A DNA stretch of 64,000 nt from Pandoraea capi. Its GTDB lineage: Bacteria > Pseudomonadota > Gammaproteobacteria > Burkholderiales > Burkholderiaceae. The position numbers were made by a program, and so were the translations under genes. The notes under the pieces are model-generated. The model did no database searches, had not been told where the DNA came from, and was given only the letters and a program-made list of their open reading frames with translations. Below are positions 55,058-63,879 of the stretch, piece after piece. The stretch is taken from contig NZ_CABPRV010000003.1 in the NCBI RefSeq assembly GCF_902459735.1, positions 434,001-498,000 on the forward strand, written 5' to 3'. Positions within the stretch are counted from its first letter, which is position 1; each line of letters begins with the position of its first letter.

Positions 55058-56365
55058 ATGACTCTCCCGCTCACCCCCGCTGGCCAGACCGACCGGAATG
55101 GCCCAACCGGCGACGCCGATCGCCGTCTGCCCGTGACCGTGCTCTCCGGATTCCTCGGTGCCGGCAAAACCACGCTGCTCAATCACGTGCTGCGCAATCG
55201 CGACGGCCTGCGCGTAGCCGTTCTCGTGAACGACATGAGCGAGGTCAACATCGATGCCTCGTTCGTCGAGCGCGGGGCGATCAACGCCGGGGCGGCGCTT
55301 TCGCGCACCGAGGAGCGTCTCGTCGAGATGAGTAATGGTTGCATCTGCTGCACGTTGCGCGAGGACTTGCTGATCGCTGTGCGCGAACTCGCGCAGGACG
55401 GCCGCTTCGACTATCTGCTCATCGAGTCGACGGGGATCGCAGAGCCGATGCCGGTGGCGGCGACGTTCGAATTTCGTGACGAAGCAGGCCAGTCGCTGGC
55501 CGACGTCGCACGTCTGGACACGATGGTGACGGTCGTCGACGCGCTGCACGTGCTTCAGGACTTCAACGGTCTGGACACGCTCGCGCAACGCGGCGAAGTC
55601 GCCGGCGACGAAGACGAACGACGTCTCGCCGAGTTGCTGACCGAGCAGATTGAATTCGCCGACGTGGTCGTGGTGAGCAAGGTCGATTGCGTCGACGCGC
55701 TGCAACTCGATGCCGTCAAGGCGCTGATCACCGGTCTGAACCCGACGGCCAAAATCGTGCTCGGCGAGCGCGGACAAGTGCCGCTGAGCGAAGTGCTCGG
55801 CACCGGGCGCTTCGATCCGGATCGCGCCGAACAGATGGCCGGTTGGGCGCAGGCGCTGGTGGGCGAACACGATTCCGAAGCCGATACCTACGGTGTGACG
55901 AGCTTCGTGCTGCGTCAGCGTGAGCCGATGCATCCGGCGCGCTTCGCGTCGTTCATGTCGATGCCGTTCGATGGCCTGATTCGTGCGAAGGGCTACGTCT
56001 GGGCGGTGAATCGTCCGGCGTGGGCGCTGGCGTATTCGCGTGCGGGCAATACGGCCACGCTCGAAGCCGTCGGCCAGTGGTGGGCGGCGGCCGATCCGGA
56101 GCATTGGCCGCCGGCTGGCGATCCGCAGCGAACCGCCATCGAAGCCAATTGGGAAACGCCTTGGGGCGACCGCATCAACGAAGTGGTGTTCATCGGGCGC
56201 GATCTCGATCGCGACGCCATCGAGAAGGCGTTTCAGGCTTGCCGCCTGAGTGTCGTCGAACTCGCGCAGGGCGACACCGCCTGGCGCGACGCCGCGCACG
56301 CGTTGCCGCTGGAAATGGATGACGAGCCGAGCAGCGTCGCGGACCCGGCGGGCGTTGGCGCATGA
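55058..56365 (+). CDS. COG0523 (CobW/ZigA-like) GTP-dependent metallochaperone
   Basis: 435 aa. G1 loop [20 protein letters not shown], the metal-binding CxCC motif in [23 protein letters not shown] (G3 region) and VVSKVDCVD (G4) are present; the C-terminal CobW domain includes [16 protein letters not shown]. Of the COG0523 subgroups, those next to PTPS/QueD paralogues behind a zinc-type operator deliver zinc under starvation, and that is the most likely role. ATG at 55058; the in-frame upstream extension is not homologous. Overlaps the next gene by 4 bases. Confidence 0.88.
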   Translation: MTLPLTPAGQTDRNGPTGDADRRLPVTVLSGFLGAGKTTLLNHVLRNRDGLRVAVLVNDMSEVNIDASFVERGAINAGAALSRTEERLVEMSNGCICCTLREDLLIAVRELAQDGRFDYLLIESTGIAEPMPVAATFEFRDEAGQSLADVARLDTMVTVVDALHVLQDFNGLDTLAQRGEVAGDEDERRLAELLTEQIEFADVVVVSKVDCVDALQLDAVKALITGLNPTAKIVLGERGQVPLSEVLGTGRFDPDRAEQMAGWAQALVGEHDSEADTYGVTSFVLRQREPMHPARFASFMSMPFDGLIRAKGYVWAVNRPAWALAYSRAGNTATLEAVGQWWAAADPEHWPPAGDPQRTAIEANWETPWGDRINEVVFIGRDLDRDAIEKAFQACRLSVVELAQGDTAWRDAAHALPLEMDDEPSSVADPAGVGA

Positions 56366-56865
56366 GTCGTGCGAGTTCAGCGAAGGCTCAGACCCAGCCA
56401 GCGGAACGAGGAGAACGTGCGCGCGCGCTGAGCCGAACGGCGCAGGGCCGCTCGCGCGCGCAGGTGTCGCCCGAGGCACGCGCGCAGTTCACGTTGTCGC
56501 GCAGCTTCGTTTTCGAAGCGGCGCACACGTTGAACCGGCGCGACATCGACCCGCCGAGCATGGACGCGAGTCGCCGCATCCACGGCCACAGTTACCGTGC
56601 GACGGTCGAGGTCACGGGCTCGCCTATCGGTGAGTCGGGCATGGTGCTCGATCTCGCGCAGTTCGACGTGGCGCTCTCTCGCGTGAGCGAGCGTCTCGAT
56701 CATCGGCTGCTCGACGATGTTGCCGGGCTCGGGCCGGCGACGCTGGAAAATCTCTGCGCTTTTATCTGGCGCGCGCTTGCGCCGCATCTCGTAGGACTCT
56801 CGCGCGTGACGGTCAGCCGCGACGCGCGTGGCGACGCCTGCTCGCTGTCGATGCGAGGCGCCTGA
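56362..56865 (+). CDS. 6-pyruvoyl-tetrahydropterin synthase/QueD-like paralogue with altered active site
   Basis: 167 aa, with a basic N-terminal extension of about 40 residues. The zinc His residues are retained (FVFEAAH; HGHSY), as are LDHRLLDD and the TLEN Glu. The catalytic Cys four residues before HGH (KCGRLHGH in E. coli QueD) is Ser here (ASRRIHGH), and the pterin-anchoring Glu near the C-terminus is replaced ([11 protein letters not shown]). It starts in an ATGA overlap with the COG0523 gene. It is probably a zinc-starvation paralogue with changed chemistry, not the housekeeping QueD. Confidence 0.8.
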   Translation: MSRASSAKAQTQPAERGERARALSRTAQGRSRAQVSPEARAQFTLSRSFVFEAAHTLNRRDIDPPSMDASRRIHGHSYRATVEVTGSPIGESGMVLDLAQFDVALSRVSERLDHRLLDDVAGLGPATLENLCAFIWRALAPHLVGLSRVTVSRDARGDACSLSMRGA

Positions 56866-57101
56866 GCGGTGAGCGCTGACGGTGCGCTTGTCGTTCGCGC
56901 GCCGATGCGTTCGAGACATGCCGACATCCTGCGTCGGCACAAAAAAGTGCGGCCGGCACCGTGAGGTACCAGCCGCGTGGACACCGAGGGAAGGCGGTGT
57001 CCGAGGGGCGGCGCACGTAGGGAAGCTACCGTACGCCGCGTCCACGGGTTGCGAGTTGCCTCGCATTTCGCATTAACTCGCTTTAACGCTGTCGCGCCGC
57101 C

Positions 57102-57821
57102 TTAGAAGTCAGGCGTTTCCACCGGACGAAGATCGAACACGAGCACTTCGGCATCGTTGCCGTTGGCGATCGTGAGCGCGGTTTCGTCACGCACCCGCAC
57201 ACCATCGCCCTCACCCAGCGCTACGCCGTTCACACTGACGCTGCCGCGTGCAACATGCACGTAGGCGTAGCGGTTCGGTGCGAGCGTCAGCGTGGCCGAC
57301 TCGTCACCGTCGAACAACCCGGCATACACGCGCGCATCCTGATGGATGTGCAGCGAGTTGTCGCTGCCGTCCGGCGAGATGATCTTGCGCAGCTGGCCGC
57401 GCTTTTCTTCCGGCGTAAAGCGTTGTTGCTGATACTCGGGGGCGATGCCCGTCTGGTTCGGCACGATCCAGATTTGCAGGAAGTGCACCGGCGACGTGGG
57501 CGAGTGGTTGAACTCGCTATGCGCCACACCGCGTCCGGCGCTCATCAACTGCACGTCGCCCGGCTCGATCACCGATCCCGTACCCATGGTGTCCTTATGT
57601 TCGAGCGCGCCTTCGAGCACGTACGAAAAGATCTCCATGTCGCGGTGCGGATGCTTGCCGAAGCCCTGTGCCGGCGCCACGCGGTCGTCGTTGATCACCA
57701 GCAGGTCGGAGAAACCGACTTGCTTCGGATCGTAATAATTCGCGAACGAAAACGTGTGGCGCGAGCTCAGCCAGCCATGGTCGGCAACGCCTCGGTCGGT
57801 GGCTTTTCTGATGTCCAGCAT
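57102..57821 (-). CDS. Pirin family protein (bicupin)
   Basis: 239 aa. The N-terminal cupin has HGWLSSRHTFSFANYYDP, FGKHPHRDMEIFSYVLEGALEHKD with the metal-binding His residues, and HSEFNHS, as in YhhW-like pirins with quercetinase activity. The C-terminal cupin (YAYVHVARGSVSVNGVALGEGDGVRV) has lost the metal ligands, as is usual. Role uncertain: redox-sensitive regulation or flavonoid oxidation in relatives. Single gene. Confidence 0.9.
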   Translation of the reverse strand: MLDIRKATDRGVADHGWLSSRHTFSFANYYDPKQVGFSDLLVINDDRVAPAQGFGKHPHRDMEIFSYVLEGALEHKDTMGTGSVIEPGDVQLMSAGRGVAHSEFNHSPTSPVHFLQIWIVPNQTGIAPEYQQQRFTPEEKRGQLRKIISPDGSDNSLHIHQDARVYAGLFDGDESATLTLAPNRYAYVHVARGSVSVNGVALGEGDGVRVRDETALTIANGNDAEVLVFDLRPVETPDF

Positions 57822-58213
57822 GATGGGCTCCTGTCTACATTGTGTCGTTAAGAGGCTTGGTTGGCCTCGATGAATGACATTTTAGAGTCCCCGTTGAAAA
57901 CTACAATCTGCTTGAATTGAGAATAATTGTCCTTTTTTAGATGACAATCGGATGAGGCCATTTTCAGCCGAATTTCCGAGGAGGGGACAGAGGATTCTTA
58001 GGCAGTGGGGTGCAACAGGCTGAAAGCCGGTGAAAGCTCAGACAACGGTGCGCGCGCCTTGCCTTGATGTGCGAGACTACGAACCTTCATTCGAAAGGTC
58101 AGCCGGCCGGCCAGCGAGACGGCAGGCAAGGCTGATTCATCGGCAGCCGCTCATGCTTACGAGGTGTGAGGGCTGCGCCACCCGTCCGATCCACGCTTTA
58201 CTGGAGCATCGTC
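57822..58213. other. Divergent intergenic region between pirin and PhzF genes
   Basis: 392 bases. The pirin-proximal half is AT-rich and holds ATTGTC-N11-GACAAT (57926-57948), a weak dyad of the kind LysR regulators use. The PhzF-proximal half is GC-rich. No gene is supportable; a plus-strand frame at 58030-58293 lacks homology. Confidence 0.45.
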
Positions 58214-59083
58214 ATGAGCCGCAGTTACGCCTTCCGTATCGTCAATGTCTTCGCCGAATCCACCTTCGGCGGCAATCCGTTGTGCGTGTTTGAGGACGCA
58301 CGCGGCATGAGCGACGACGAGATGCGATTGCTTGCGCGCCAGTTCAATCTCTCCGAGACGACATTCATCCTGCCCTCGGAGACGGCCGACGCCCACGTGC
58401 GGATCTTCACCCCCGGCTACGAGATGCGCTTTGCGGGCCACCCGACGCTCGGCACGGCGCACGTACTGCGCGCCATTCGCAACCTGGGCGATAAGGTTGT
58501 GCTCCAGTTTGCGGCGGGTCTGGTGCCGGTACAGGCGAAGGGCGATCACTGGACGCTGACGGCGCCGTCGACGGGCGAGCCCAAGATCGCGAAGGCGCAC
58601 GAAGCGGACTCGGACATCGCCGCGCTCGTGCGCCTGACCCGTGACGATCTGGCGCAGTCCCCGCAATGGGTCGACACGGGCGCCGACCAGTTGCTGATTC
58701 CGGTGCGTAACGCCGAGGCCGTGGCCCGAGCCCAGCCGGACAGCGCGAAGCTGGAACGCTGGCCGCTGTCGAGTCTGGAGCGCAAGACCGGCTATGTCTT
58801 CTCCATCGACGACCGGTCGGGCGACGAATTGCAGGTCACGGCGCGCTACTTCTTCACCACGCAAGGGGGCGGTGTGAGCGAAGACCCGGGCACCGGCTCG
58901 GCGTGCGCGAATCTTGGCGGCTGGCTGATCGGGCAGGGACACCCGTTGCCGGTGCGCGCACGCGTGTCGCAGGGCGATGCTGTCGAGCGTCCGTGCCGTC
59001 TGACGCTGGAAGTCACGGTTGATCGAGAGATCCGCGTCGGTGGGAATGTGATCGAACTCGCACGCGGCGAGGTGCGTCTGTAA
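58214..59083 (+). CDS. PhzF family isomerase/epimerase-like protein
   Basis: 289 aa, diaminopimelate-epimerase fold. SYAFRIVNVFAESTFGGNPLCVF (N-terminal motif), FNLSETTFILPS with the acidic catalytic residue, FAGHPTLGTAHVL and GSACANLGGWL are the PhzF signatures. The PhzF family isomerises small metabolites; there is no phenazine cluster here, so the substrate is unknown. ATG at 58214 with GGAG upstream. yigZ follows 17 bases later, probably on the same transcript. Confidence 0.88.
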   Translation: MSRSYAFRIVNVFAESTFGGNPLCVFEDARGMSDDEMRLLARQFNLSETTFILPSETADAHVRIFTPGYEMRFAGHPTLGTAHVLRAIRNLGDKVVLQFAAGLVPVQAKGDHWTLTAPSTGEPKIAKAHEADSDIAALVRLTRDDLAQSPQWVDTGADQLLIPVRNAEAVARAQPDSAKLERWPLSSLERKTGYVFSIDDRSGDELQVTARYFFTTQGGGVSEDPGTGSACANLGGWLIGQGHPLPVRARVSQGDAVERPCRLTLEVTVDREIRVGGNVIELARGEVRL

Positions 59084-59100
59084 GACGCTGAGGCACCCGT

Positions 59101-59685
59101 ATGTATGCATTGGCAGCGCCGGTCGAAACCGAGCTGGATATCAGGAAGAGCCGGTTTATCGGCATCGTCATGCCTGTGGCGTCGCGTGAAGCGGCCATGC
59201 GCGAACTCGACGCGCTGCGCGTGCGCTTTCCGAACGCCACGCATTATTGCTGGGTACTGTTGTGCGAGGGTGCGTCGGGATTCGACGACGACGGCGAGCC
59301 GGGAGGCACCGCCGCCAAGCCGATGTACAACGTGCTCATGCACAAGGGGCTGGCGAACGTGTTCGCTGTGGTCGTGCGTTATTACGGCGGCATCAAGCTT
59401 GGCGCCGGCGGATTGACCCGAGCGTACGGACAGGCGGTGAGCGAAGCGTTGAAGCTTGCGACACTCACCGCTGTCGAGCCGACGGTCGAGCCGCGATATC
59501 GCTGCACGTTCGCGCATGAGGCGACGCTGCGCCGGTTAGCGGAGCGTCACGGCGCGCAGGTGCTCGACGCCGCTTACGATGACGCCGTCATGTTGAGACT
59601 CCTGCTGAAAGTGCGTGACGTGGAAGCGTTCGAGGCCGATGCTACCGAAGCGTTGAGTGGCGGTCTCGAACGTTGCCCGGACTGA
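59101..59685 (+). CDS. yigZ: YigZ/IMPACT family protein
   Basis: 194 aa. The UPF0029 domain is clear: IRKSRFIGIVMPVASREAAMRELDALR, FPNATHYCWV, FDDDGEPGGTAAKPMYNVL and VVVRYYGGIKLGAGGLTRAYGQA, followed by a small C-terminal domain. E. coli YigZ and eukaryotic IMPACT are linked to translation control; the bacterial role is poorly defined. Start at 59101 directly follows the PhzF gene. Confidence 0.9.
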   Translation: MYALAAPVETELDIRKSRFIGIVMPVASREAAMRELDALRVRFPNATHYCWVLLCEGASGFDDDGEPGGTAAKPMYNVLMHKGLANVFAVVVRYYGGIKLGAGGLTRAYGQAVSEALKLATLTAVEPTVEPRYRCTFAHEATLRRLAERHGAQVLDAAYDDAVMLRLLLKVRDVEAFEADATEALSGGLERCPD

Positions 59686-59810
59686 CACGACAACCGCGGC
59701 GCCTCGCCATCCGGCCGCTGAAGTTCTTGGTGAAGCGTTGGCGGTGAATTGGCTGGCGGTGTCACCCCCGCACGTCGGATCGCGTGGGCAGCACCGCCGT
59801 TGCCCGACGA

Positions 59811-60452
59811 TCAGCGCACGTTGATCACGCCCTTCATGCCGGCTTCGAAATGGCCCGGCTCCAGACAGGCGAAGTCCACCGTTCCCGCCTGAGTGAAATG
59901 CCACACGAGCGTTTTCTTCTGACCGGGGTCGACGGTCACGGCGTTCGGCTCGGCGTGGGTCATGCCGGGCATCTGCTGCATCATCTTCGCGTGCTCGGCG
60001 AGCGAGGCCGTGGTGCCCAGCGTCAGTTCGTGACGGATCTTGCCGTTGTTGGTGACCACGAAGCGCACCGTGTCGCCACGCTTGACGGTGAGCGTGGCGG
60101 GCGAGAAACGCATCGTGTCGCGCATGTCGACGTCTACGGTGCGCGTGGCGTTGGCGTCGTCGCCCGGTTCGCCGATGGCGGTCGCTTCACCGCTGTGGCT
60201 GTGTTGCATGTGCATGGCGTGGGGATCGTCGGCAAACGCGGGCGTGGCGAGGCCGGCGAGCGTGAGCATGGCCGCGCCGATGAGCGCCGCGGCCATGGGG
60301 CGCTTGCCGCGTGACGAGGCGCCGCGTTCGAAGCGCGATGTCACGTCGGGCACGTTGGGCACAACTTGCGACGCGCCGTGAGGTGCGACCTGCGATGTGA
60401 CCCGCGACGTGACCTGCGAAGCGGCATGCGAAGTGAAGGGCGAACGAATCAT
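59811..60452 (-). CDS. Exported cupredoxin (type 1 copper protein)
   Basis: 213 aa. Type 1 copper ligands can be traced: His in NNGKIRHELTLG, then Cys, His and Met in VDFACLEPGHFEAGMKG. The N-terminal 50 residues before the export segment (AALIGAAMLTLAGLATPAFA) repeat Ala-Ser-Gln-Val/Thr-Ser-Arg-Val units encoded by short direct DNA repeats (60360-60430). If translation starts at 60296 instead, the protein would have a conventional signal peptide. ATG at 60452 has GGAG and overlaps the oxidase stop. It probably carries electrons or copper for the periplasmic oxidase. Confidence 0.83.
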   Translation of the reverse strand: MIRSPFTSHAASQVTSRVTSQVAPHGASQVVPNVPDVTSRFERGASSRGKRPMAAALIGAAMLTLAGLATPAFADDPHAMHMQHSHSGEATAIGEPGDDANATRTVDVDMRDTMRFSPATLTVKRGDTVRFVVTNNGKIRHELTLGTTASLAEHAKMMQQMPGMTHAEPNAVTVDPGQKKTLVWHFTQAGTVDFACLEPGHFEAGMKGVINVR

Positions 60453-61795
60453 GATTTGACTCCGGTTTTGCCTGCGCGGGCAGGCTGACGATGGGTAGAG
60501 GGTAACGCTGAAGTGCTGCCTTGCCACGGACTCGCGACGGAGCCAGGTGGCGCGCGATACCAGCCGGGATCGCGATAACTGTCGCGCGGCCAGTCCTGCC
60601 GCACTTTGAGGGTGGTGAACATGCCGCCCATTTCGATGGGGCCGTATGGGCCGGTGCCCGTCATCATCGGCAGTGTGTTTTCGGGCAAAGGCATCTCCAT
60701 GCCGTTCATCGAGGCACCCGTCTCGCCCATGGCCATGTAGTCGGGAATGATGCGCGCGATCTTCGCCGCGATGTCGCGCTGACTCACGCCGAGCATGGTG
60801 GGCACGTCATGGCCCATCGGGTTCATCGTGTGATGCGACTTGTGGCAATGAAACGCCCAGTCGCCGGGTTCGGTGGCGTCGAACTCGATGGCGCGCATCT
60901 GCCCCACGGCGACATCGGTCGTGACCTCCGGCCACTGGGCCGTTGGCGGCACCCAGCCGCCGTCGGTGCCGGTCACCTTGAACTCGTGGCCGTGCAGATG
61001 GATCGGGTGATTCGTCATCGTGAGATTGCCGATCCGAATGCGCACCCGGTCGCCCTGACGTGCCACGAGCGGATCGATACCCGGAAACGCGCGGCTGTTC
61101 CACGTCCACAGATTGAAGTCCGTCATCTCATTCACGCGCGGCGTACGCGTGCCGGGATCGATGGCGTAGGCGTTGATGAGGAAGACGTAATCGCGATCGA
61201 CCGGCAGGAACGACGGGTCTTTCGGATGCGTGACCCAGAAGCCCATCAGGCCCATGGCCATCTGCATCATCTCGTCGGCGTGCGGGTGATACATGAAGGT
61301 GCCGGGGCGTCGGGCTTCGAACTCGTAGACGTACGTCTGTCCCGGCGCAATGGCGCGCTGGTTGAGGCCTGCCACGCCGTCCATGCCGTTGGGCAGCCGC
61401 TGGCCGTGCCAGTGCACGCTCGTCGCTTCGGGAAGCTTGTTGGTGACGTACAGGCGCACACGATCGCCCTCGACGACCTCGATGGTCGGGCCCGGACTCT
61501 GGCCGTTGTAGCCCCAGAGGTTGGCCTGCATGCCCGGTGCGATTTCGCGCACGACCGGCTCGGCGACAAGGTGAAACTCCTTGACGCCATTGCGCATGCG
61601 CCAGGGCAGCGTCCAGCCGTTGAGCGTGACGACAGGGTGGTACGGCCGCCCGTTGGGCGGGGAGAGGGGTTTGGCGGTGCTGGCGTCGTCGCGTGTGGCG
61701 GCGTCGGGCAGTGCGGCAAGGCTGGTGCGTTCGACGGCGGCCGCGCCCATGACGGCGAGGCTGGCGTCACGCAGGAATCGTCGGCGTGACGTCAT
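60449..61795 (-). CDS. Tat-exported multicopper oxidase (CopA/CueO-like)
   Basis: 448 aa. Twin-arginine signal MTSRRRFLRDASLAVMG. Copper motifs: VHWHGQRLPNGMDG (H-x-H), FMYHPHADEMMQMAMGLMGF, HPIHLHGHEF and the closing HCHKSHHTMNPMGHD with the type-1/type-3 HCH. Met-rich segments (MNGMEMPLP; MMTGTGPYGPIEMGGM) suggest Cu(I) oxidation. It is shorter than CopA and resembles two-and-a-half-domain bilirubin-oxidase-like forms. Joined by ATGA overlaps to the genes on both sides. Role: copper detoxification in the periplasm. Confidence 0.9.
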   Translation of the reverse strand: MTSRRRFLRDASLAVMGAAAVERTSLAALPDAATRDDASTAKPLSPPNGRPYHPVVTLNGWTLPWRMRNGVKEFHLVAEPVVREIAPGMQANLWGYNGQSPGPTIEVVEGDRVRLYVTNKLPEATSVHWHGQRLPNGMDGVAGLNQRAIAPGQTYVYEFEARRPGTFMYHPHADEMMQMAMGLMGFWVTHPKDPSFLPVDRDYVFLINAYAIDPGTRTPRVNEMTDFNLWTWNSRAFPGIDPLVARQGDRVRIRIGNLTMTNHPIHLHGHEFKVTGTDGGWVPPTAQWPEVTTDVAVGQMRAIEFDATEPGDWAFHCHKSHHTMNPMGHDVPTMLGVSQRDIAAKIARIIPDYMAMGETGASMNGMEMPLPENTLPMMTGTGPYGPIEMGGMFTTLKVRQDWPRDSYRDPGWYRAPPGSVASPWQGSTSALPSTHRQPARAGKTGVKS

Positions 61796-63213
61796 TGGTC
61801 GCCTCCGCCCACGCTCTCGCGAAACGCCGTGTCGGCGAGCCAGTAGTCGGACGTGGCGTCGATGTAGGCGAGCACCGTGTCGCGTTGTTCGCGTGCGTCG
61901 GTCAGCAGATCGAAGACGCTGGCAAGCATGCCGTTGTAGCGCAGCAGCCATTCGTCGGAGACGCGCTGGCGCATCGGCAGGATCGTCTTGCGGTAATGCT
62001 CGGCGATGTCCCACGCGGCGACGGTCTGGGCGCGGCGCGTTCGAACGTCGGCGCGCGCCGCGACGGCGGTGTCCGCGAGACGATCCACGCTTTGGCGGTA
62101 GCGCGCTTCGGCACCGGCCACGCGCGTCGATCCCCAGTCGAACAGCGGCACTTCCAGCGAGATTTCATAGCCGTGCTCGCTGGGCGAACCGGTCGCGCCG
62201 TTGTTGCGGTATGCCGTGTCGAGCACGTTGACGAACCGTGTGACACGCGTGAGACCGAGGTCGCTCGCGGTGGCGTCGAGCGCCGCGCGTGCTGCGCGAA
62301 TATCGGCGCGCTCACGCATCGCCTGCGCTTCGGCGTCGGGCCATGCCGGGCGTGTGCGAGGCAACTCGGGGAGTCGAGCGGGCAGCGTGAAGTGCAGTTG
62401 CTGACCCCATAAGCCCATCTGTCGCGCGAGTTGTTCGCGCGCCGTGTTGGCCTGCTCGCGGGCACGCGCGAGACGGGCTGCTGTGTCGGCGTAGACAAGG
62501 TTCTCTTGGGTCCGGCGCATCGCGCTGAAGTTGCCTGCGCGCGCCATACCGTCTGCGAGCTCGCTGGCGGCTTGCGTCGCAAGTCCCGTTTGTTCGAGGA
62601 TCTGCACGCGCTCCTGTGCGGCGACCGCTTCAATCCATGCGCGCCGTGTCAGCGTCGCCTGTTCGACGACGGCCTGTGTGACCTGCGCCTGTACCTGCGC
62701 GAAGCGGCGCGCTTCGACACGAGAAGCGAGCGGCATCGTCAGCACGCGGACGAAATCGATGCCCCATGTGCGTTCGATGCTGATGTCGCCACCGCCCTGA
62801 ACGCGCTGGAACGAGAAGCGTGGATTGGGAAGACGTCCCGCCTGCACCAGCGAAGCCTCGGCAATGCCGAGTTCCGCGTAGGTGGCCTGCAACCCGCGAT
62901 GGTTGAGCAGCGTGAGTTGAACGGCGGCGTCGATATCGAGTGGGCTTGCGAGCAGGTCGTCGCGCGCTTTGGCGAGTGCTTGTGCGCTGGCGTCGTCGCG
63001 GGCCCAGACGGCGGGTTTGCCGAGGCGTTGCTGCGTGGCGTCGGCCACGGTTTTGAAGCCGCCGTCGTCGCTGAACGTCGCACATCCCGATAGCGCGAGC
63101 GTGGTGATTGCGGCCGCGAGGATTGGCGTGCGTCGGTGCAGTCGCAGCCTTGGTGGTTCGGCCGCGTGGCGTGTGACCGAAGGTGCACGTGGGAATGACA
63201 GCGCGGTCGTCAT
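61792..63213 (-). CDS. TolC-like outer-membrane efflux lipoprotein
   Basis: 473 aa. A lipobox (LALSGCA at about residue 44) implies an acylated outer-membrane protein. Two outer-membrane-efflux-protein repeats follow: DAAVQLTLLNHRGLQATYAELGIAEASLVQAGRLPNPRF and the second near EVPLFDWGSTRVAGAEARY, with long Ala/Gln/Arg-rich helices. No inner-membrane pump or periplasmic adaptor gene is adjacent, so its pump partner must lie elsewhere. In this copper operon it probably provides the exit duct for copper or an oxidised product. Confidence 0.87.
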   Translation of the reverse strand: MTTALSFPRAPSVTRHAAEPPRLRLHRRTPILAAAITTLALSGCATFSDDGGFKTVADATQQRLGKPAVWARDDASAQALAKARDDLLASPLDIDAAVQLTLLNHRGLQATYAELGIAEASLVQAGRLPNPRFSFQRVQGGGDISIERTWGIDFVRVLTMPLASRVEARRFAQVQAQVTQAVVEQATLTRRAWIEAVAAQERVQILEQTGLATQAASELADGMARAGNFSAMRRTQENLVYADTAARLARAREQANTAREQLARQMGLWGQQLHFTLPARLPELPRTRPAWPDAEAQAMRERADIRAARAALDATASDLGLTRVTRFVNVLDTAYRNNGATGSPSEHGYEISLEVPLFDWGSTRVAGAEARYRQSVDRLADTAVAARADVRTRRAQTVAAWDIAEHYRKTILPMRQRVSDEWLLRYNGMLASVFDLLTDAREQRDTVLAYIDATSDYWLADTAFRESVGGGDQ

Positions 63214-63617
63214 CGTGCGCCTCCCTGCATGTTGTGCCCCGCATGCGGGTCCACCGCGCCGCCGGAATTCGACGGCATCGCATGCCCCATCGCTTCGTGC
63301 CCGGACATTGAGGATGCCGCAGAACCGGAAGCGGACGGCATCGGCATGGCGTGGCCCATCGCCGCATGTCCTGCGCCGGACACGCTGGCATTGACCATGC
63401 GCCAGTCGCTCGTGGCGACGGACAACGCCGGTCGGGCGAAGTCGTGCAATACGTTGTCAGGGAGGGGGCCCGTCGGTGCGTCCGGGGACGCAGGGTCGGC
63501 GGCGCTCGCCGGTGGTGTTGCGCTCTCGGCGCCGATGGCAGGCGCGGCGCTCGCACCCCACAGCGATAGCGCGACCGGCATGCACCAGGCATGCCGTCGT
63601 AAGCATGAAAACGTCAT
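63210..63617 (-). CDS. Small exported Met/His-rich copper-binding protein
   Basis: 135 aa. The signal region CMPVALSLWGASAAPAIGA is followed by a Pro/Ala-rich linker and a segment NVLHDFARPALSVATSDWRMVNASV. The last 50 residues repeat Gly-His-x-x-Met-Gly-His-Ala-Met-Pro (GHAAMGHAMPM, GHEAMGHAMP) and end DPHAGHNMQGGAR, typical Cu(I)/Cu(II)-binding sequence. First complete gene of the copper operon here; it overlaps the TolC-like gene by 4 bases. No recognised family; probably a periplasmic copper sponge. Confidence 0.7.
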   Translation of the reverse strand: MTFSCLRRHAWCMPVALSLWGASAAPAIGAESATPPASAADPASPDAPTGPLPDNVLHDFARPALSVATSDWRMVNASVSGAGHAAMGHAMPMPSASGSAASSMSGHEAMGHAMPSNSGGAVDPHAGHNMQGGAR

Positions 63618-63879
63618 CGAAAGACTCGTTGTGCTGGCGATGCCGGACGGTGTGGCGCGATGAAGCCATTGGCTCGCGCACGTTCCGGCATCGCACGTTC
63701 ATCTGGCAGACGGACTCATGGCACGGGCGACGGGCATACGGGCATAGGCAAACACGTAAGCCGCTCGCGCGACAGTGCGTCAAGTCGGTCCAACGGGGGA
63801 ACGGAGACGGCGCGCATCCGGGGCGAACGCATACGGCACGGGAAACGGCCGATACGACGTTCGACCCGATGCAGGGCCG
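63618..63879. other. Upstream region of the copper operon
   Basis: 262 bases with no recognisable promoter or CueR/CopR box that I could pick out; short frames on both strands are Arg-rich and unconvincing. Confidence 0.35.

Noticed and set aside
54938-56479. 513-codon minus-strand frame opposite the COG0523 gene
   Set aside because: Shadow frame; the plus strand has all G motifs and an ATGA-coupled downstream gene.
58166-59083. PhzF as evidence for a phenazine biosynthesis cluster
   Set aside because: No other phz genes are present; PhzF-fold proteins are widespread and mostly unrelated to phenazines.
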